From assembly GCA_947167235.1 (NCBI GenBank), contig CAMVHF010000007.1, positions 1 through 37,848 on the forward strand: a stretch of 37,848 nucleotides of DNA, in the 5' to 3' direction. The stretch is from an uncultured Alphaproteobacteria bacterium (GTDB taxonomy: Bacteria > Pseudomonadota > Alphaproteobacteria > RF32 > CAG-239). Every line of letters starts with the position of its first letter. Position 1 is the first letter of the stretch. The notes beneath the pieces are model-generated. The model ran no database searches. It saw nothing but the letters and a program-made list of their open reading frames with translations, and was not told the origin of the DNA. The position numbers and the translations under genes were made by a program. Of the stretch, positions 20,568-29,547 are shown one piece after another.

Positions 20568-21212
20568 TTAGCGCACGCCTTTCGGCATCCAAACGGGACG
20601 AGTTGCATACATTTCTTTCGGATCATAGGATTTTGTCTGACCTCTTTTGACATCAAACACTGTCAATGCCTTTCTTTCAGCATCAAAAGCCCAATAATCT
20701 TCGTGTGCGAACCAATCCTCCACATAATGACCTTTTGCTTTGAGCTCTGCCAGTTTTGCGGAGAAAATTTCAAGATGCGGCAACAACTTACGGAAATCAT
20801 CAACTGTCGGAATCCAACAGGTAATTTTATCCGAGCCGGCGCAGCCATAAAAATATTCCCAGCAAACCTTTTCAGCCTCGGTACAATGTTCCTCAAGAAG
20901 TTCGGGCATTGTATATATCTGTCCGTCGTTCCATATCTTCAGTTCATCGATTTTCAGTGTATTTGTATGCACACGGCTCCAGAATACACCTTCAACCTGT
21001 AATCCCCAGATATCCCCCAACCGATTTGGTTTAAACGTCGGAGAAGCAGACAGTTTATCAGCTCTGTCGTTGAGGTAAGCATATTGCACCGGATAACGAA
21101 GAATCGAAAGCGTGGAAGCTTTTTGCTCTTGCAGCCATGCGGCATAAGCCAATGCGTCATCTTTGCTGACACCTTGTGCCACCCAAGACTTAAACAAATC
21201 TGTTCTGTTCAT
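20568..21212 (-). CDS. Orphan protein, divergent DUF1566-like family, paralog A
   Basis: 214 aa; shares GVSKDDALAYA, DIWGLQVEGV, WIPTVDDF and VEDWFAHEDYWAFD with paralogs at 23608 and 24464. Confidence 0.65.
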   Translation of the reverse strand: MNRTDLFKSWVAQGVSKDDALAYAAWLQEQKASTLSILRYPVQYAYLNDRADKLSASPTFKPNRLGDIWGLQVEGVFWSRVHTNTLKIDELKIWNDGQIYTMPELLEEHCTEAEKVCWEYFYGCAGSDKITCWIPTVDDFRKLLPHLEIFSAKLAELKAKGHYVEDWFAHEDYWAFDAERKALTVFDVKRGQTKSYDPKEMYATRPVWMPKGVR

Positions 21213-21255
21213 CTTAATTATATTTAGTCGTTTTATACCTTAAAAACGCAGGAGG

Positions 21256-21284
21256 CACCGTTTCCCGTAAAAAGAAAGGGTGCC
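21256..21284 (-). terminator. Hairpin downstream of the 21292 ORF
   Basis: ggcaccg...gggtgcc stem; minus-strand T-run follows. Confidence 0.5.
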
Positions 21285-21291
21285 TCAATCG

Positions 21292-21642
21292 CTAGAGAAG
21301 ATAGCTGTCCATCCACTCGGGGCTGTATACCATCGTGCGGTACATGTCAGCCACATAGTTTTTGGGCAAGCGCAAGACTCTGCCGGTCGCTGTCCGATAG
21401 ACGTAATAATCGCCTTCAGAAGATCGTGTCGCGACTTCGGGCCGATACTCTTTTGCTCTTTTGACCTGAGCGGATCGGCCGGCGGCAACATCAATCAGCT
21501 TATCGGTTCCGACAAGCAAAACGCCGAGCTGCAGTGATGATTCGTCATTCGCAACTTTTGGAAAAACACACCACGCAAGCTTCTGACGTTTGGGCATTCT
21601 GTGAAATTCACGGAAAAATCCCAGAGTAGACTTTGTTTTCAT
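21292..21642 (-). CDS. Hypothetical protein, ~116 aa
   Basis: Open frame from MKTKSTLGFF with an upstream TTGACT/TATAAA-like promoter; no recognised domain. Confidence 0.55.
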   Translation of the reverse strand: MKTKSTLGFFREFHRMPKRQKLAWCVFPKVANDESSLQLGVLLVGTDKLIDVAAGRSAQVKRAKEYRPEVATRSSEGDYYVYRTATGRVLRLPKNYVADMYRTMVYSPEWMDSYLL

Positions 21643-21744
21643 ACACAATTTAGTTAGAATTATAAATAGATTAGTTCCTTTTTATACTAAAAATGACAAA
21701 AAGTCAAATACAATTTGCTCTATTGCAAATATTTTAGACTTTTA

Positions 21745-21773
21745 TTGACAAAATATTATTACAATGTTATACT
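21745..21773 (+). promoter_or_regulatory. Near-consensus sigma70 promoter
   Basis: TTGACA-N17-TATACT upstream of the 21802 ORF. Confidence 0.75.
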
Positions 21774-21801
21774 GGCATAAACAGTATGAGGATAATTTAA
21801 G

Positions 21802-23526
21802 ATGAAAGAAACCGAGATTCCATATAAAAGCCTTGACGGACAACCGCTCGAAACCAGAATGTATGCTTTAACTCAGCTTTATCACGCTATTGAGCGGCTT
21901 GACATATTAAACGATGGGGCTCAGGCTGCCGAAGATGTTGAAAAAACACGCCGTTTAATAAAAAAATTCGTCAACGATACCATGAATGCCTCGGGCAAAG
22001 ATGCCGAAGCCGGTATGAAGGTCTTGGATGATTTTCCGGAAATGCTTGAAATCGCTGATGTATCTCAGGAAAGCGGCTTTCAAACGACTAAAGAATTGTT
22101 ACAACAGCAACGCGGTCGTTTATTGCAACCTAAAGCGGACTATCGCCTTATAGGTAAAGGCGAAACCGAAAATGTCGGTGTTGCCGTTGAAAAAATAACA
22201 TCATTGATCTTAAATGCCGAGCTTAATAAAGGTGGCGGAAAAAACAAAAAAACGCCGTCCGTCGATACCAATTCTCTGGCAGCCAAAATTTTTTCCAATT
22301 CTTGGGATAACGATGAAGAGTTAGATAAAACCATTAAAACTTTGCGCCAAATCCGTGAAAAAATTAAAGCCAGATTAGCAGCTGACTGGCAAGTATATAA
22401 AAAATCACCGTCGGCAGCACTGAAACCTATTGAAGAAGATATTGCCGGTATTATATCTGATAAGTTGGATATCAGATATACGGAAAACGGCAATCCCGAC
22501 AAAATCAAAAATGCCAATAAAAAAGTTAGAGATTACTTTACAAAGCCGCTTTCGAGAACCGAACCTCTGGCAAAAACAACTTTCCTTAAACTTATGGGGA
22601 ATCTTATGCAGGCCGGACACGATATCATCCATGACGGCACAGAAGGACAAGCTCTTCTGAGATATAAAGAGGTTAAATCGCTGTTTAAACTTCAATACGG
22701 AGACACCCCTGAAACGGAACTGCTTATCGACCAAGCTTTAGGTATAACAAAACAATACAGCTCTCAGGATGAACTTGAAGCTGCTCGGTTACATGCCTTT
22801 AAGGAAAAAAGTAAAGAGGTTTATATTAATGCTGTGGCCGGTTTATTAACCAAAAAACAGGAAAAAAGCGGCTCTGTACCGCCGGATTATATCCGCAACC
22901 ATATTGAACCTTATATGCGTGCGCTGCGTAACGGATCGAATAACGTTTTGTGTCTCGGCATTGTTGAAGCAACGGAAAGTGCCAGTGATTGGGATAAATT
23001 ATCCGAGACTAAACAAAAAATTCTTGAAGATAAAATTTCGACCATTCACCACAAGCACCCTATTGCCTCGGCAATTACACTTTACATGAAATTTAATCCG
23101 AAGTTGTTCGGTGATAAAAAGCCAAATGATTTATCGGAAATGGAATTAACGGATGTTGCCCGTAACGCACAAAAATATGTCAATTTAATGGGGAATTACT
23201 GTATGCCGATCGGTGCCGATGTCCATGAAAGTATGGAACCGCACGGCAAATATTCGATTGAAAAAGAAAAGGACAATACTATTCTGGCCGCTCGTTTTAA
23301 TAAGGCTAAAGTCGCTGAGATAGTAAGTCGTTTAAATTTAACACCAACCGTTAAAAAGAATTATGTTGATGCCTTAAATAAATATTCACATTGTGACAGC
23401 AAAGGTAACAGCCTTGTAACAATGAAATTACCTGACCATAAGCAGATTGATGATTACCGTGAAACCTTGCATGACGGGCAAAAATATTCTGCCGTTCGTG
23501 ATATTGCAAAGACTGCAACGCGATAA
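21802..23526 (+). CDS. Orphan 574-aa protein with an HNH-like motif
   Basis: Strong promoter, SD gagga, own terminator; C-terminal third has TIHHKHP...NLMGNYCMPIGADVHESMEPH. Confidence 0.75.
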   Translation: MKETEIPYKSLDGQPLETRMYALTQLYHAIERLDILNDGAQAAEDVEKTRRLIKKFVNDTMNASGKDAEAGMKVLDDFPEMLEIADVSQESGFQTTKELLQQQRGRLLQPKADYRLIGKGETENVGVAVEKITSLILNAELNKGGGKNKKTPSVDTNSLAAKIFSNSWDNDEELDKTIKTLRQIREKIKARLAADWQVYKKSPSAALKPIEEDIAGIISDKLDIRYTENGNPDKIKNANKKVRDYFTKPLSRTEPLAKTTFLKLMGNLMQAGHDIIHDGTEGQALLRYKEVKSLFKLQYGDTPETELLIDQALGITKQYSSQDELEAARLHAFKEKSKEVYINAVAGLLTKKQEKSGSVPPDYIRNHIEPYMRALRNGSNNVLCLGIVEATESASDWDKLSETKQKILEDKISTIHHKHPIASAITLYMKFNPKLFGDKKPNDLSEMELTDVARNAQKYVNLMGNYCMPIGADVHESMEPHGKYSIEKEKDNTILAARFNKAKVAEIVSRLNLTPTVKKNYVDALNKYSHCDSKGNSLVTMKLPDHKQIDDYRETLHDGQKYSAVRDIAKTATR

Positions 23527-23557
23527 ACTATCTGAATTTCCGTTACTAAAAAAGAAA

Positions 23558-23593
23558 AGGCCTCAAATCTTTTTAGATTGAGGTCTTTTTTTA
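23558..23593. terminator. Bidirectional terminator
   Basis: aaaaggcctcaaatctttttagattgaggtcttttttt. Confidence 0.85.
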
Positions 23594-23607
23594 GCCATCG
23601 ACGGCAT

Positions 23608-24312
23608 CTAGCCAAAATAATGTTCGTAAACTTCTTCGGTCAGCTGTTCCCAATTGGGAAGCCCGCCTTCGGTTAGAGGTAATGTTTTCATACTGCGGTT
23701 ACCGCTGATAATGAAACGCATGTGATACAGTTTGGCCTGCGAATCATATTTCGAAATAACGCCGGTTCCCATATCAACGACATTCGGATATTTATCCTTA
23801 CTGCAAATATCCGCAACGGCATAAGGCTCACGCGACCAGTTATCGGAACTCAGACCCTGCTCACGGAAAATACGCATGGTTTCATTGAACAACTCCCGCT
23901 TGCCATAAGCCTGCTGCAGTTCATGCAAATACGGCACCGCAAAGCGAGGACGCCCGAAATAACTCGTACCGAAAATTTTATCAGTCATCTCTTCAAGTGC
24001 ACTGTTCACACCGATCCAACCGGTTTCCTTCGGCAGGTTAAAGTTGTCGTCGTTTTTGCTGAATGGTATACCCTCCACCGCAACGCCGAAAACCTTATCC
24101 AAGTGCGCGGTATCCAAAAACGGCAGTACCAGCATTCGGTTATTGACGCCGAAGTAGACGACGGGTAACGGCGTAAGCAACCAATTTTCCTTTGTCAGGA
24201 ATAACTTCGGCGCGCAGCTTTTACCGGATTTAGCCAGCCTGGCCGCATACTCCAGAGCATCTGACTGAGATACTCCCATCAGAGCTAATTGCTGAAATTT
24301 TGTCTCGTTCAT
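23608..24312 (-). CDS. Orphan protein, divergent DUF1566-like family, paralog B
   Basis: 234 aa; GVSQSDALEYA, NNRMLVLPF, DKVFGVAVEG, FAVPYLHELQ, LSSDNWSREPYAVAD. Confidence 0.7.
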   Translation of the reverse strand: MNETKFQQLALMGVSQSDALEYAARLAKSGKSCAPKLFLTKENWLLTPLPVVYFGVNNRMLVLPFLDTAHLDKVFGVAVEGIPFSKNDDNFNLPKETGWIGVNSALEEMTDKIFGTSYFGRPRFAVPYLHELQQAYGKRELFNETMRIFREQGLSSDNWSREPYAVADICSKDKYPNVVDMGTGVISKYDSQAKLYHMRFIISGNRSMKTLPLTEGGLPNWEQLTEEVYEHYFG

Positions 24313-24363
24313 AATGATATTGATTTAAGTTAATATTTAAATAAATAATGATTAGTTGGTACA

Positions 24364-24391
24364 AATATAGCGCTTTTAGATTTTTTGTCAA
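24364..24391 (-). promoter_or_regulatory. Promoter of paralog B
   Basis: Minus strand TTGACA-N16-TATATT; shares ATTGACAAAAAAT with the paralog C promoter. Confidence 0.65.
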
Positions 24392-24414
24392 TATGTAATC
24401 CGGCAAGAACGAAA

Positions 24415-24446
24415 AAAAGGGATATGCCTAAGCACATCCCTTTTTC
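24415..24446 (-). terminator. Terminator of paralog C
   Basis: Minus strand AAAGGGATGTGCttagGCATATCCCTTTTTTT. Confidence 0.8.
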
Positions 24447-24463
24447 CGGTTGTAACAGATCAA

Positions 24464-25159
24464 TTACAAATACGACATTGTTCGTTCCGGCTCATTGGCA
24501 TCGGAGAATCTGAAGCTTTCCGTCAGTGAACACTCTTGATCAATCGGATGAACAATACGCATCACAGGCAGCAACAAGCACTTCTGATCCTCGCTTTTGG
24601 GAGCTTCAACGCGGCGCCATTTTGTTCGCGCATCGTAGGTTCGGATTTTTGTACGATCGTTGTTGTTAGCCCAGTAAATGTCATTGGCAAACCAATTATC
24701 AACGATCACGCCGTTCTCTTGCAGAACCTTGACTGTCGCCTCGAATTCATGTCTGAACTTGCGAATTGCTTGAATTTCGCATACTTGAGGCATTTCATAG
24801 CGATGGTCAATACCGCCGTATTGACTGTACAACTCCGAATTTATCTCCCCGAAAAGCTGTTTTTCGGCCTGTTTCAGAATATCTGCAATCTGCGTCAATT
24901 CTACTGTTCCCAAGCTTTTGATACCATAGTAAGTACCGTCTATCTCGATACCCCATACTTTATCCTTAGCTTCAGCAGCAAAAAACGGCAAGCAGATCAT
25001 CCGATTATTCCGACCGTGATAAACAATGCGCAACTTCGTCAATGTACGGTTTTTCCGCGCAAATTCATACCAATTTCGGTAGCGATACGCATAGTCCATC
25101 AAGTCATTCGGGTCAACACCTTCATCGAACATTGCCTGAAAAGTTTTAAGATCTTTCAT
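24464..25159 (-). CDS. Orphan protein, divergent DUF1566-like family, paralog C
   Basis: Starts at MKDLKTFQAM; GVDPNDLMDYA, NNRMICLPF, DKVWGIEIDG, YEMPQVCEIQ, VIVDNWFANDIYWAN. Confidence 0.7.
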   Translation of the reverse strand: MKDLKTFQAMFDEGVDPNDLMDYAYRYRNWYEFARKNRTLTKLRIVYHGRNNRMICLPFFAAEAKDKVWGIEIDGTYYGIKSLGTVELTQIADILKQAEKQLFGEINSELYSQYGGIDHRYEMPQVCEIQAIRKFRHEFEATVKVLQENGVIVDNWFANDIYWANNNDRTKIRTYDARTKWRRVEAPKSEDQKCLLLPVMRIVHPIDQECSLTESFRFSDANEPERTMSYL

Positions 25160-25206
25160 AAGTAATTTATAGAATTTGTATGTAACTAATGTTATTGGTA
25201 AAAAAC

Positions 25207-25235
25207 AATATAACATCACTCAAATTTTTTGTCAA
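25207..25235 (-). promoter_or_regulatory. Promoter of paralog C
   Basis: Minus strand TTGACA-N17-TATATT. Confidence 0.65.
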
Positions 25236-25294
25236 TAGCCCAAACAAAAAAGGCCCGCATTTTAAGCGAGCCTTTTGCAATTATTTCGGAAAGA

Positions 25295-27415
25295 TTATTT
25301 TTCCAAATCTTCGCCGGTTTCCTGATTAACACGTTTTGCCGACAACTTGATTTTGCCGCGGTTATCTGTGCCTAAGCATTTAACCCACATTTCATCGCCT
25401 TCTTTATAAAAGTCGGAAACAGAGGCAATACGCTCATTTTTAACTTCGGAAATATGAACCAAACCTTCCGTTTGTCCCAAGAAGCGAACAAATGCACCGA
25501 AATCCATAATCTTGGTAATGGTTCCGTGATAAATTTTACCGGCTTCCGGTACGGCAACAATACCGTTAATGATTTCAATCGCTTTCTGACAATTTTCATT
25601 ATTGTTGGAAGCAATCGTAACTACACCGTCATCGGTAATATCAATTTTGGTATTAGTCTTTTCGATAATTTCACGAATAACTTTACCGCCGGTACCGATA
25701 ACTTCACGGATTTTATCAGTCGGAATCTGCATGGTATGAATACGCGGTGCTTTCGGAGAAATTTCCGGACGCGGTGCGGCAATAGCCTTGGCCATTTCGC
25801 CCAAAATGTGGATACGACCTTCGTGCGCTTGAGCCAAAGCATTTTTCATAATTTCTTTGGTAATGGATGTAATTTTAATATCCATTTGCAAAGCGGTTAC
25901 ACCGTCTTTGGTACCAGCAACTTTGAAATCCATATCGCCGAGGTGATCTTCATCGCCCAAGATATCGGTCAAAATGGCAACACGACCGTCATCTTCTTTG
26001 ATTAAGCCCATGGCAATACCGGCAACTGGCTTTTTCATCGGCACACCGGCATCCATCAAAGATAAGCAGGTACCGCAAACCGTAGCCATTGAAGACGAAC
26101 CGTTGGATTCCATAATATCGGAAACAACGCGCAACGTATAAGGGAATACTTCCTTATCTTTCGGCAACATCGGATGAATAGCACGCCAAGCCAATTTACC
26201 GTGACCGATTTCACGACGACCCGGCGTACCTAAACGACCGCATTCACCGACTGAGAACGGCGGGAAGTTATAATAAAGCATAAAGTCTTGCTTGTATTCA
26301 TTTAACAAACCGTCAACGATTTGTGCATCATCCGGTGTACCTAATGTGGTTACAACCAAAGCCTGCGTTTCACCGCGGGTAAATAAAGCAGAACCGTGTG
26401 CTTCCGGCAAGATGCTTACTTCGCATTGGATCGGGCGAACCGTTTTGGTGTCACGACCGTCAATACGGTGGCCTGTTGTTAAAACTTTTTCGCGCATGGT
26501 GTGGTGCATAACGTTTTCAATAGCATCGCAGACATAAGCGTTTTCAACTTCGTTTTCCGGATCGATAGAAGCTTTAACTTCTTCAGCCAACTGGCCTAAA
26601 ACGGTACCGCGTTCCAGCTTATCGGTAATACCGAAAGCGGCATTGTAACGATCACCATAATTTGCGATAATACGCTTGCTCAAAGCCTCATATTCTTCAG
26701 GGAAAGTCGGAACATCCCATTTTTCTTTACCGGCTTCGGCAGCCAATTCTTTAATCATTTTAATAACCGGTTGGAAGCTTTCAAAACCGAACATAACCGC
26801 ACCGAGCATAGTATCTTCGGAAAGTTCCTGAGCTTCGGATTCAACCATCAAAACGCCCTCTTCGGTACCGGCAACGGTCAATTCAAGATCTGAAGTTGCC
26901 TGTTCTTCAATGGACGGGTTCAAAAGATAAGCACCGTCTTTGTAACCGACTTTAGCGGCGCCGATCGGGCCCATAAACGGAATGCCCGAAACAGCCAATG
27001 CGGCCGAAGCTGCAACCATTGATACAACATCAGAATCATTCTTTTGGTCATGTGACAATACCGTGCAGATGATTTGAACTTCATTTTTGAAAGCATCCGG
27101 GAACAACGGACGAATCGGTCTATCGATCAAGCGGGAGATTAAAACTTCACGTTCCGAAGGTTTGCCTTCTCTTTTAACGAAACCGCCCGGAATTTTACCG
27201 GTTGCATAATATTTTTCCTGATAGTTAACGGTTAAAGGAAAGAAATCCTGATCTGCCTTTACCTCTTTTGCGGCAACCACCGTTGCAACAACCACTGTTT
27301 CCCCATACGTTGCCACAACCGCGCCGGTTGCCTGTCTGGCAATCTTACCTGTTTCTAAAACTAATTTACGGCCGCCCCATTCCATTTCTTTGCGGCTAAC
27401 TTTAAAATCTATCAT
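25295..27415 (-). CDS. pnp: Polyribonucleotide nucleotidyltransferase
   Basis: 706 aa with RNase PH repeats, KH ([15 protein letters not shown]) and S1 ([27 protein letters not shown]) domains. Confidence 0.97.
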   Translation of the reverse strand: MIDFKVSRKEMEWGGRKLVLETGKIARQATGAVVATYGETVVVATVVAAKEVKADQDFFPLTVNYQEKYYATGKIPGGFVKREGKPSEREVLISRLIDRPIRPLFPDAFKNEVQIICTVLSHDQKNDSDVVSMVAASAALAVSGIPFMGPIGAAKVGYKDGAYLLNPSIEEQATSDLELTVAGTEEGVLMVESEAQELSEDTMLGAVMFGFESFQPVIKMIKELAAEAGKEKWDVPTFPEEYEALSKRIIANYGDRYNAAFGITDKLERGTVLGQLAEEVKASIDPENEVENAYVCDAIENVMHHTMREKVLTTGHRIDGRDTKTVRPIQCEVSILPEAHGSALFTRGETQALVVTTLGTPDDAQIVDGLLNEYKQDFMLYYNFPPFSVGECGRLGTPGRREIGHGKLAWRAIHPMLPKDKEVFPYTLRVVSDIMESNGSSSMATVCGTCLSLMDAGVPMKKPVAGIAMGLIKEDDGRVAILTDILGDEDHLGDMDFKVAGTKDGVTALQMDIKITSITKEIMKNALAQAHEGRIHILGEMAKAIAAPRPEISPKAPRIHTMQIPTDKIREVIGTGGKVIREIIEKTNTKIDITDDGVVTIASNNNENCQKAIEIINGIVAVPEAGKIYHGTITKIMDFGAFVRFLGQTEGLVHISEVKNERIASVSDFYKEGDEMWVKCLGTDNRGKIKLSAKRVNQETGEDLEK

Positions 27416-27474
27416 ATATTCTTTCCTTTCCTATATCTTTTCAATTCCTCACCCAGCCAAGCACTAGGATTTTT

Positions 27475-27507
27475 TAGGGGTTGCAAGACCCATTCCCGCA
27501 ACCCCTT
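27475..27507 (-). terminator. rpsO-pnp intergenic terminator
   Basis: aggggttgc...gcaacccctt inverted repeat. Confidence 0.75.
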
Positions 27508-27521
27508 TTAATCGGCTAAAA

Positions 27522-27791
27522 TTACTTACGCAATTCTAACTTCTTAATGATAGCTTGATATCTTTCTTCACTCATTTTCTTTAAGTGATCGAGCAAGTGA
27601 CGACGACGGCTAACCATCTTCATCAAGCCCAAGCGAGAATGTAAGTCTTTTTTATGAACATTAAAGTGTTCAATCAAAGCATTAATTCTGTAAGTCCAAA
27701 TAGCGATTTGAACTTCCGGACAACCGGTATCATTTTCAGAAGTACCGTATTTTGCTACGATTTCTTTTTTTACTTCATTACTAATCGACAT
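27522..27791 (-). CDS. rpsO: 30S ribosomal protein S15
   Basis: DTGCPEVQIAIWTYRINALIEHFNVHKKDLHSRLGLMKMVSRRRHLLDHLKK. Confidence 0.97.
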   Translation of the reverse strand: MSISNEVKKEIVAKYGTSENDTGCPEVQIAIWTYRINALIEHFNVHKKDLHSRLGLMKMVSRRRHLLDHLKKMSEERYQAIIKKLELRK

Positions 27792-28713
27792 CTTTTATTT
27801 CCTTTTGTAAAATATTATTAAACACGCGAATCGGCGAAAGTTTATGTTCGTCAACCCGCAACAGTGCAATCAAACAATTATGAAACATCGCCGCCGCCAA
27901 ATTTCCGACCGACAAACCGGCGTAATTTTTAGGCGACAAGCCTTGTCCCACACTTAGTTTTCTTGCGTCTTCGGCCGAAACAGCAATCTCCGCGATGTCG
28001 CGCAGAGACGTTTCTAACGGCAGAAGTAACTTGCGTCGTTCTTCTACATACTCTATTTTTTCTAAAGAATCCAGTAAAATTTTTGATTTTAAATCAAAAT
28101 TTCCGCATTTTGTGCGTCTTAATTCGATTAAATGCCCTAAAGTACCGAGTTTTTCGGCCATATCTTTGCCGAGTGTACGCACATAAGTTCCCTTGGAACA
28201 TTGAACCCTGAATTTTGCCGAATCGGCATATTCTTCCAAAAGTTCCAACCCGTAAATTTCGATTTGCCGCACCGGCATCTCAACGCTTTGCCCTTTGCGC
28301 GCTAATTTATAAGCTTGTTGTCCATTAATTTTGATGGCCGAATACATCGGTGGTATTTGCGTAATTTTACCGATAAACTGCGGCAACACGGTAACAATTT
28401 CTTCATGTGTCGGGATTTTATCGGCGTGAGCAATAACTTCGCCTTCGGTATCGTCTGTTGAGGTTTGCTCGCCCCATTTGATGACAAATTCGTATTCTTT
28501 ATCGCCATCGGTCACAAACGGCACCAACTTGGTTGCCTCACCGAAAGCGATTGGCAACACGCCGGTGGCAAACGGATCAAGCGTGCCGGTATGTCCGTTC
28601 TTTTTGGCTTGCAACAAATAACGGGTTTTGCCGACAACTTGTGTCGAACCCATATCTTTCGGCTTATCGATAATCAGCCAACCGTCTATGTCATCACCGT
28701 GTTTATGTTTCAT
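27781..28713 (-). CDS. truB: tRNA pseudouridine(55) synthase
   Basis: DGWLIIDKPKDMGSTQVV, KNGHTGTLDPFATGVLPIAFGEATKL; overlaps the rpsO start by 11 bp. Confidence 0.95.
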   Translation of the reverse strand: MKHKHGDDIDGWLIIDKPKDMGSTQVVGKTRYLLQAKKNGHTGTLDPFATGVLPIAFGEATKLVPFVTDGDKEYEFVIKWGEQTSTDDTEGEVIAHADKIPTHEEIVTVLPQFIGKITQIPPMYSAIKINGQQAYKLARKGQSVEMPVRQIEIYGLELLEEYADSAKFRVQCSKGTYVRTLGKDMAEKLGTLGHLIELRRTKCGNFDLKSKILLDSLEKIEYVEERRKLLLPLETSLRDIAEIAVSAEDARKLSVGQGLSPKNYAGLSVGNLAAAMFHNCLIALLRVDEHKLSPIRVFNNILQKEIKDVD

Positions 28714-28856
28714 GTTACCATTTTCCTTTGCTCTTTTCTAAATTTTCTAAAGAACTTTGTCAAATAAAAAACAAAATACCTTAGGCGTGAACGGCATTTT
28801 CTTAAAAAAACTTGATTTTGTCCGATTTATAAGATATACTGAATGTAATTTACTTT

Positions 28857-28926
28857 ACAAATTATGGATGACATTTACATATATCAAAAAATGTTACACT
28901 CTTCCGAGTGCTTGTCCATAATTTGT
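28857..28926. repeat. Inverted repeat upstream of the 28962 ORF
   Basis: acaaattatgga (28857-28868) and tccataatttgt (28915-28926), perfect 12-bp arms. Confidence 0.85.
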
Positions 28927-28961
28927 TTTTTTTTGAATATAAATTAAAAAAAAATAATATT

Positions 28962-29396
28962 ATGTTTACAGCATTTCAGTGTGCTCAGTTTGCTTCATGT
29001 TTAGGCGGCGGGCACAAAAACTATGAGGGTTATAACCAAAGTGAAAAATCTGTAGCAGGTTCAAGCGCAGACAATCCAGAACCTGAGTATGAGTATAAGT
29101 ATAACAGAAAAGGTTTGGTTACTGCTCTGCTTAGTTTTTTTCTACTTACAGCATTAACTGGCTTCATAGGATATGAGATTGCAAATTCTATCTCTATCCC
29201 AGAGGATGAAGTAATGCCTGCTAGGATCTGTCATCAAATTCCGGCCGACACTGATAAGGACGAGGTTACTGTACAGATCGTCTCAGAGGAAAGAATAACC
29301 TCTGATAATTGCATGATTACCAAAGTCGTTCTTTCAGATGGTTCTGAAGTAAATGACACCATTCACTTTGAAAAAAGCTTCTCTGCATGGGAGTAA
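28962..29396 (+). CDS. Hypothetical single-TM protein, ~144 aa
   Basis: MFTAFQCAQFASCLGGG... with one hydrophobic segment (LVTALLSFFLLTALTGFIGYEI); poly-A/T leader without an SD sequence; downstream hairpin terminator. Confidence 0.65.
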   Translation: MFTAFQCAQFASCLGGGHKNYEGYNQSEKSVAGSSADNPEPEYEYKYNRKGLVTALLSFFLLTALTGFIGYEIANSISIPEDEVMPARICHQIPADTDKDEVTVQIVSEERITSDNCMITKVVLSDGSEVNDTIHFEKSFSAWE

Positions 29397-29410
29397 GTGT
29401 AACAAAATAA

Positions 29411-29456
29411 CAGCGTGCGTTTTTCCTTAACCGGAGAACACACGCTGTTTTTTTAT
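29411..29456 (+). terminator. Terminator of the 28962 ORF
   Basis: acagcgtgcg...cacacgctgttttttta. Confidence 0.7.
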
Positions 29457-29547
29457 TCAATATATTTCATTTTTTCGGGTTTACATTGACTTTGTGACAA
29501 AAATATGCTAAAAAGATTACAAATTTTAATTTTTGAAAGGTTATGCA

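Noticed and set aside
24536-25165. 209-aa plus-strand ORF antisense to paralog C
   Set aside because: The minus-strand frame has homology to the paralogs and a promoter and terminator; the plus frame has neither.
25454-26005. 183-aa plus-strand ORF inside pnp
   Set aside because: Antisense shadow of pnp; repetitive Asn/Phe-rich translation.
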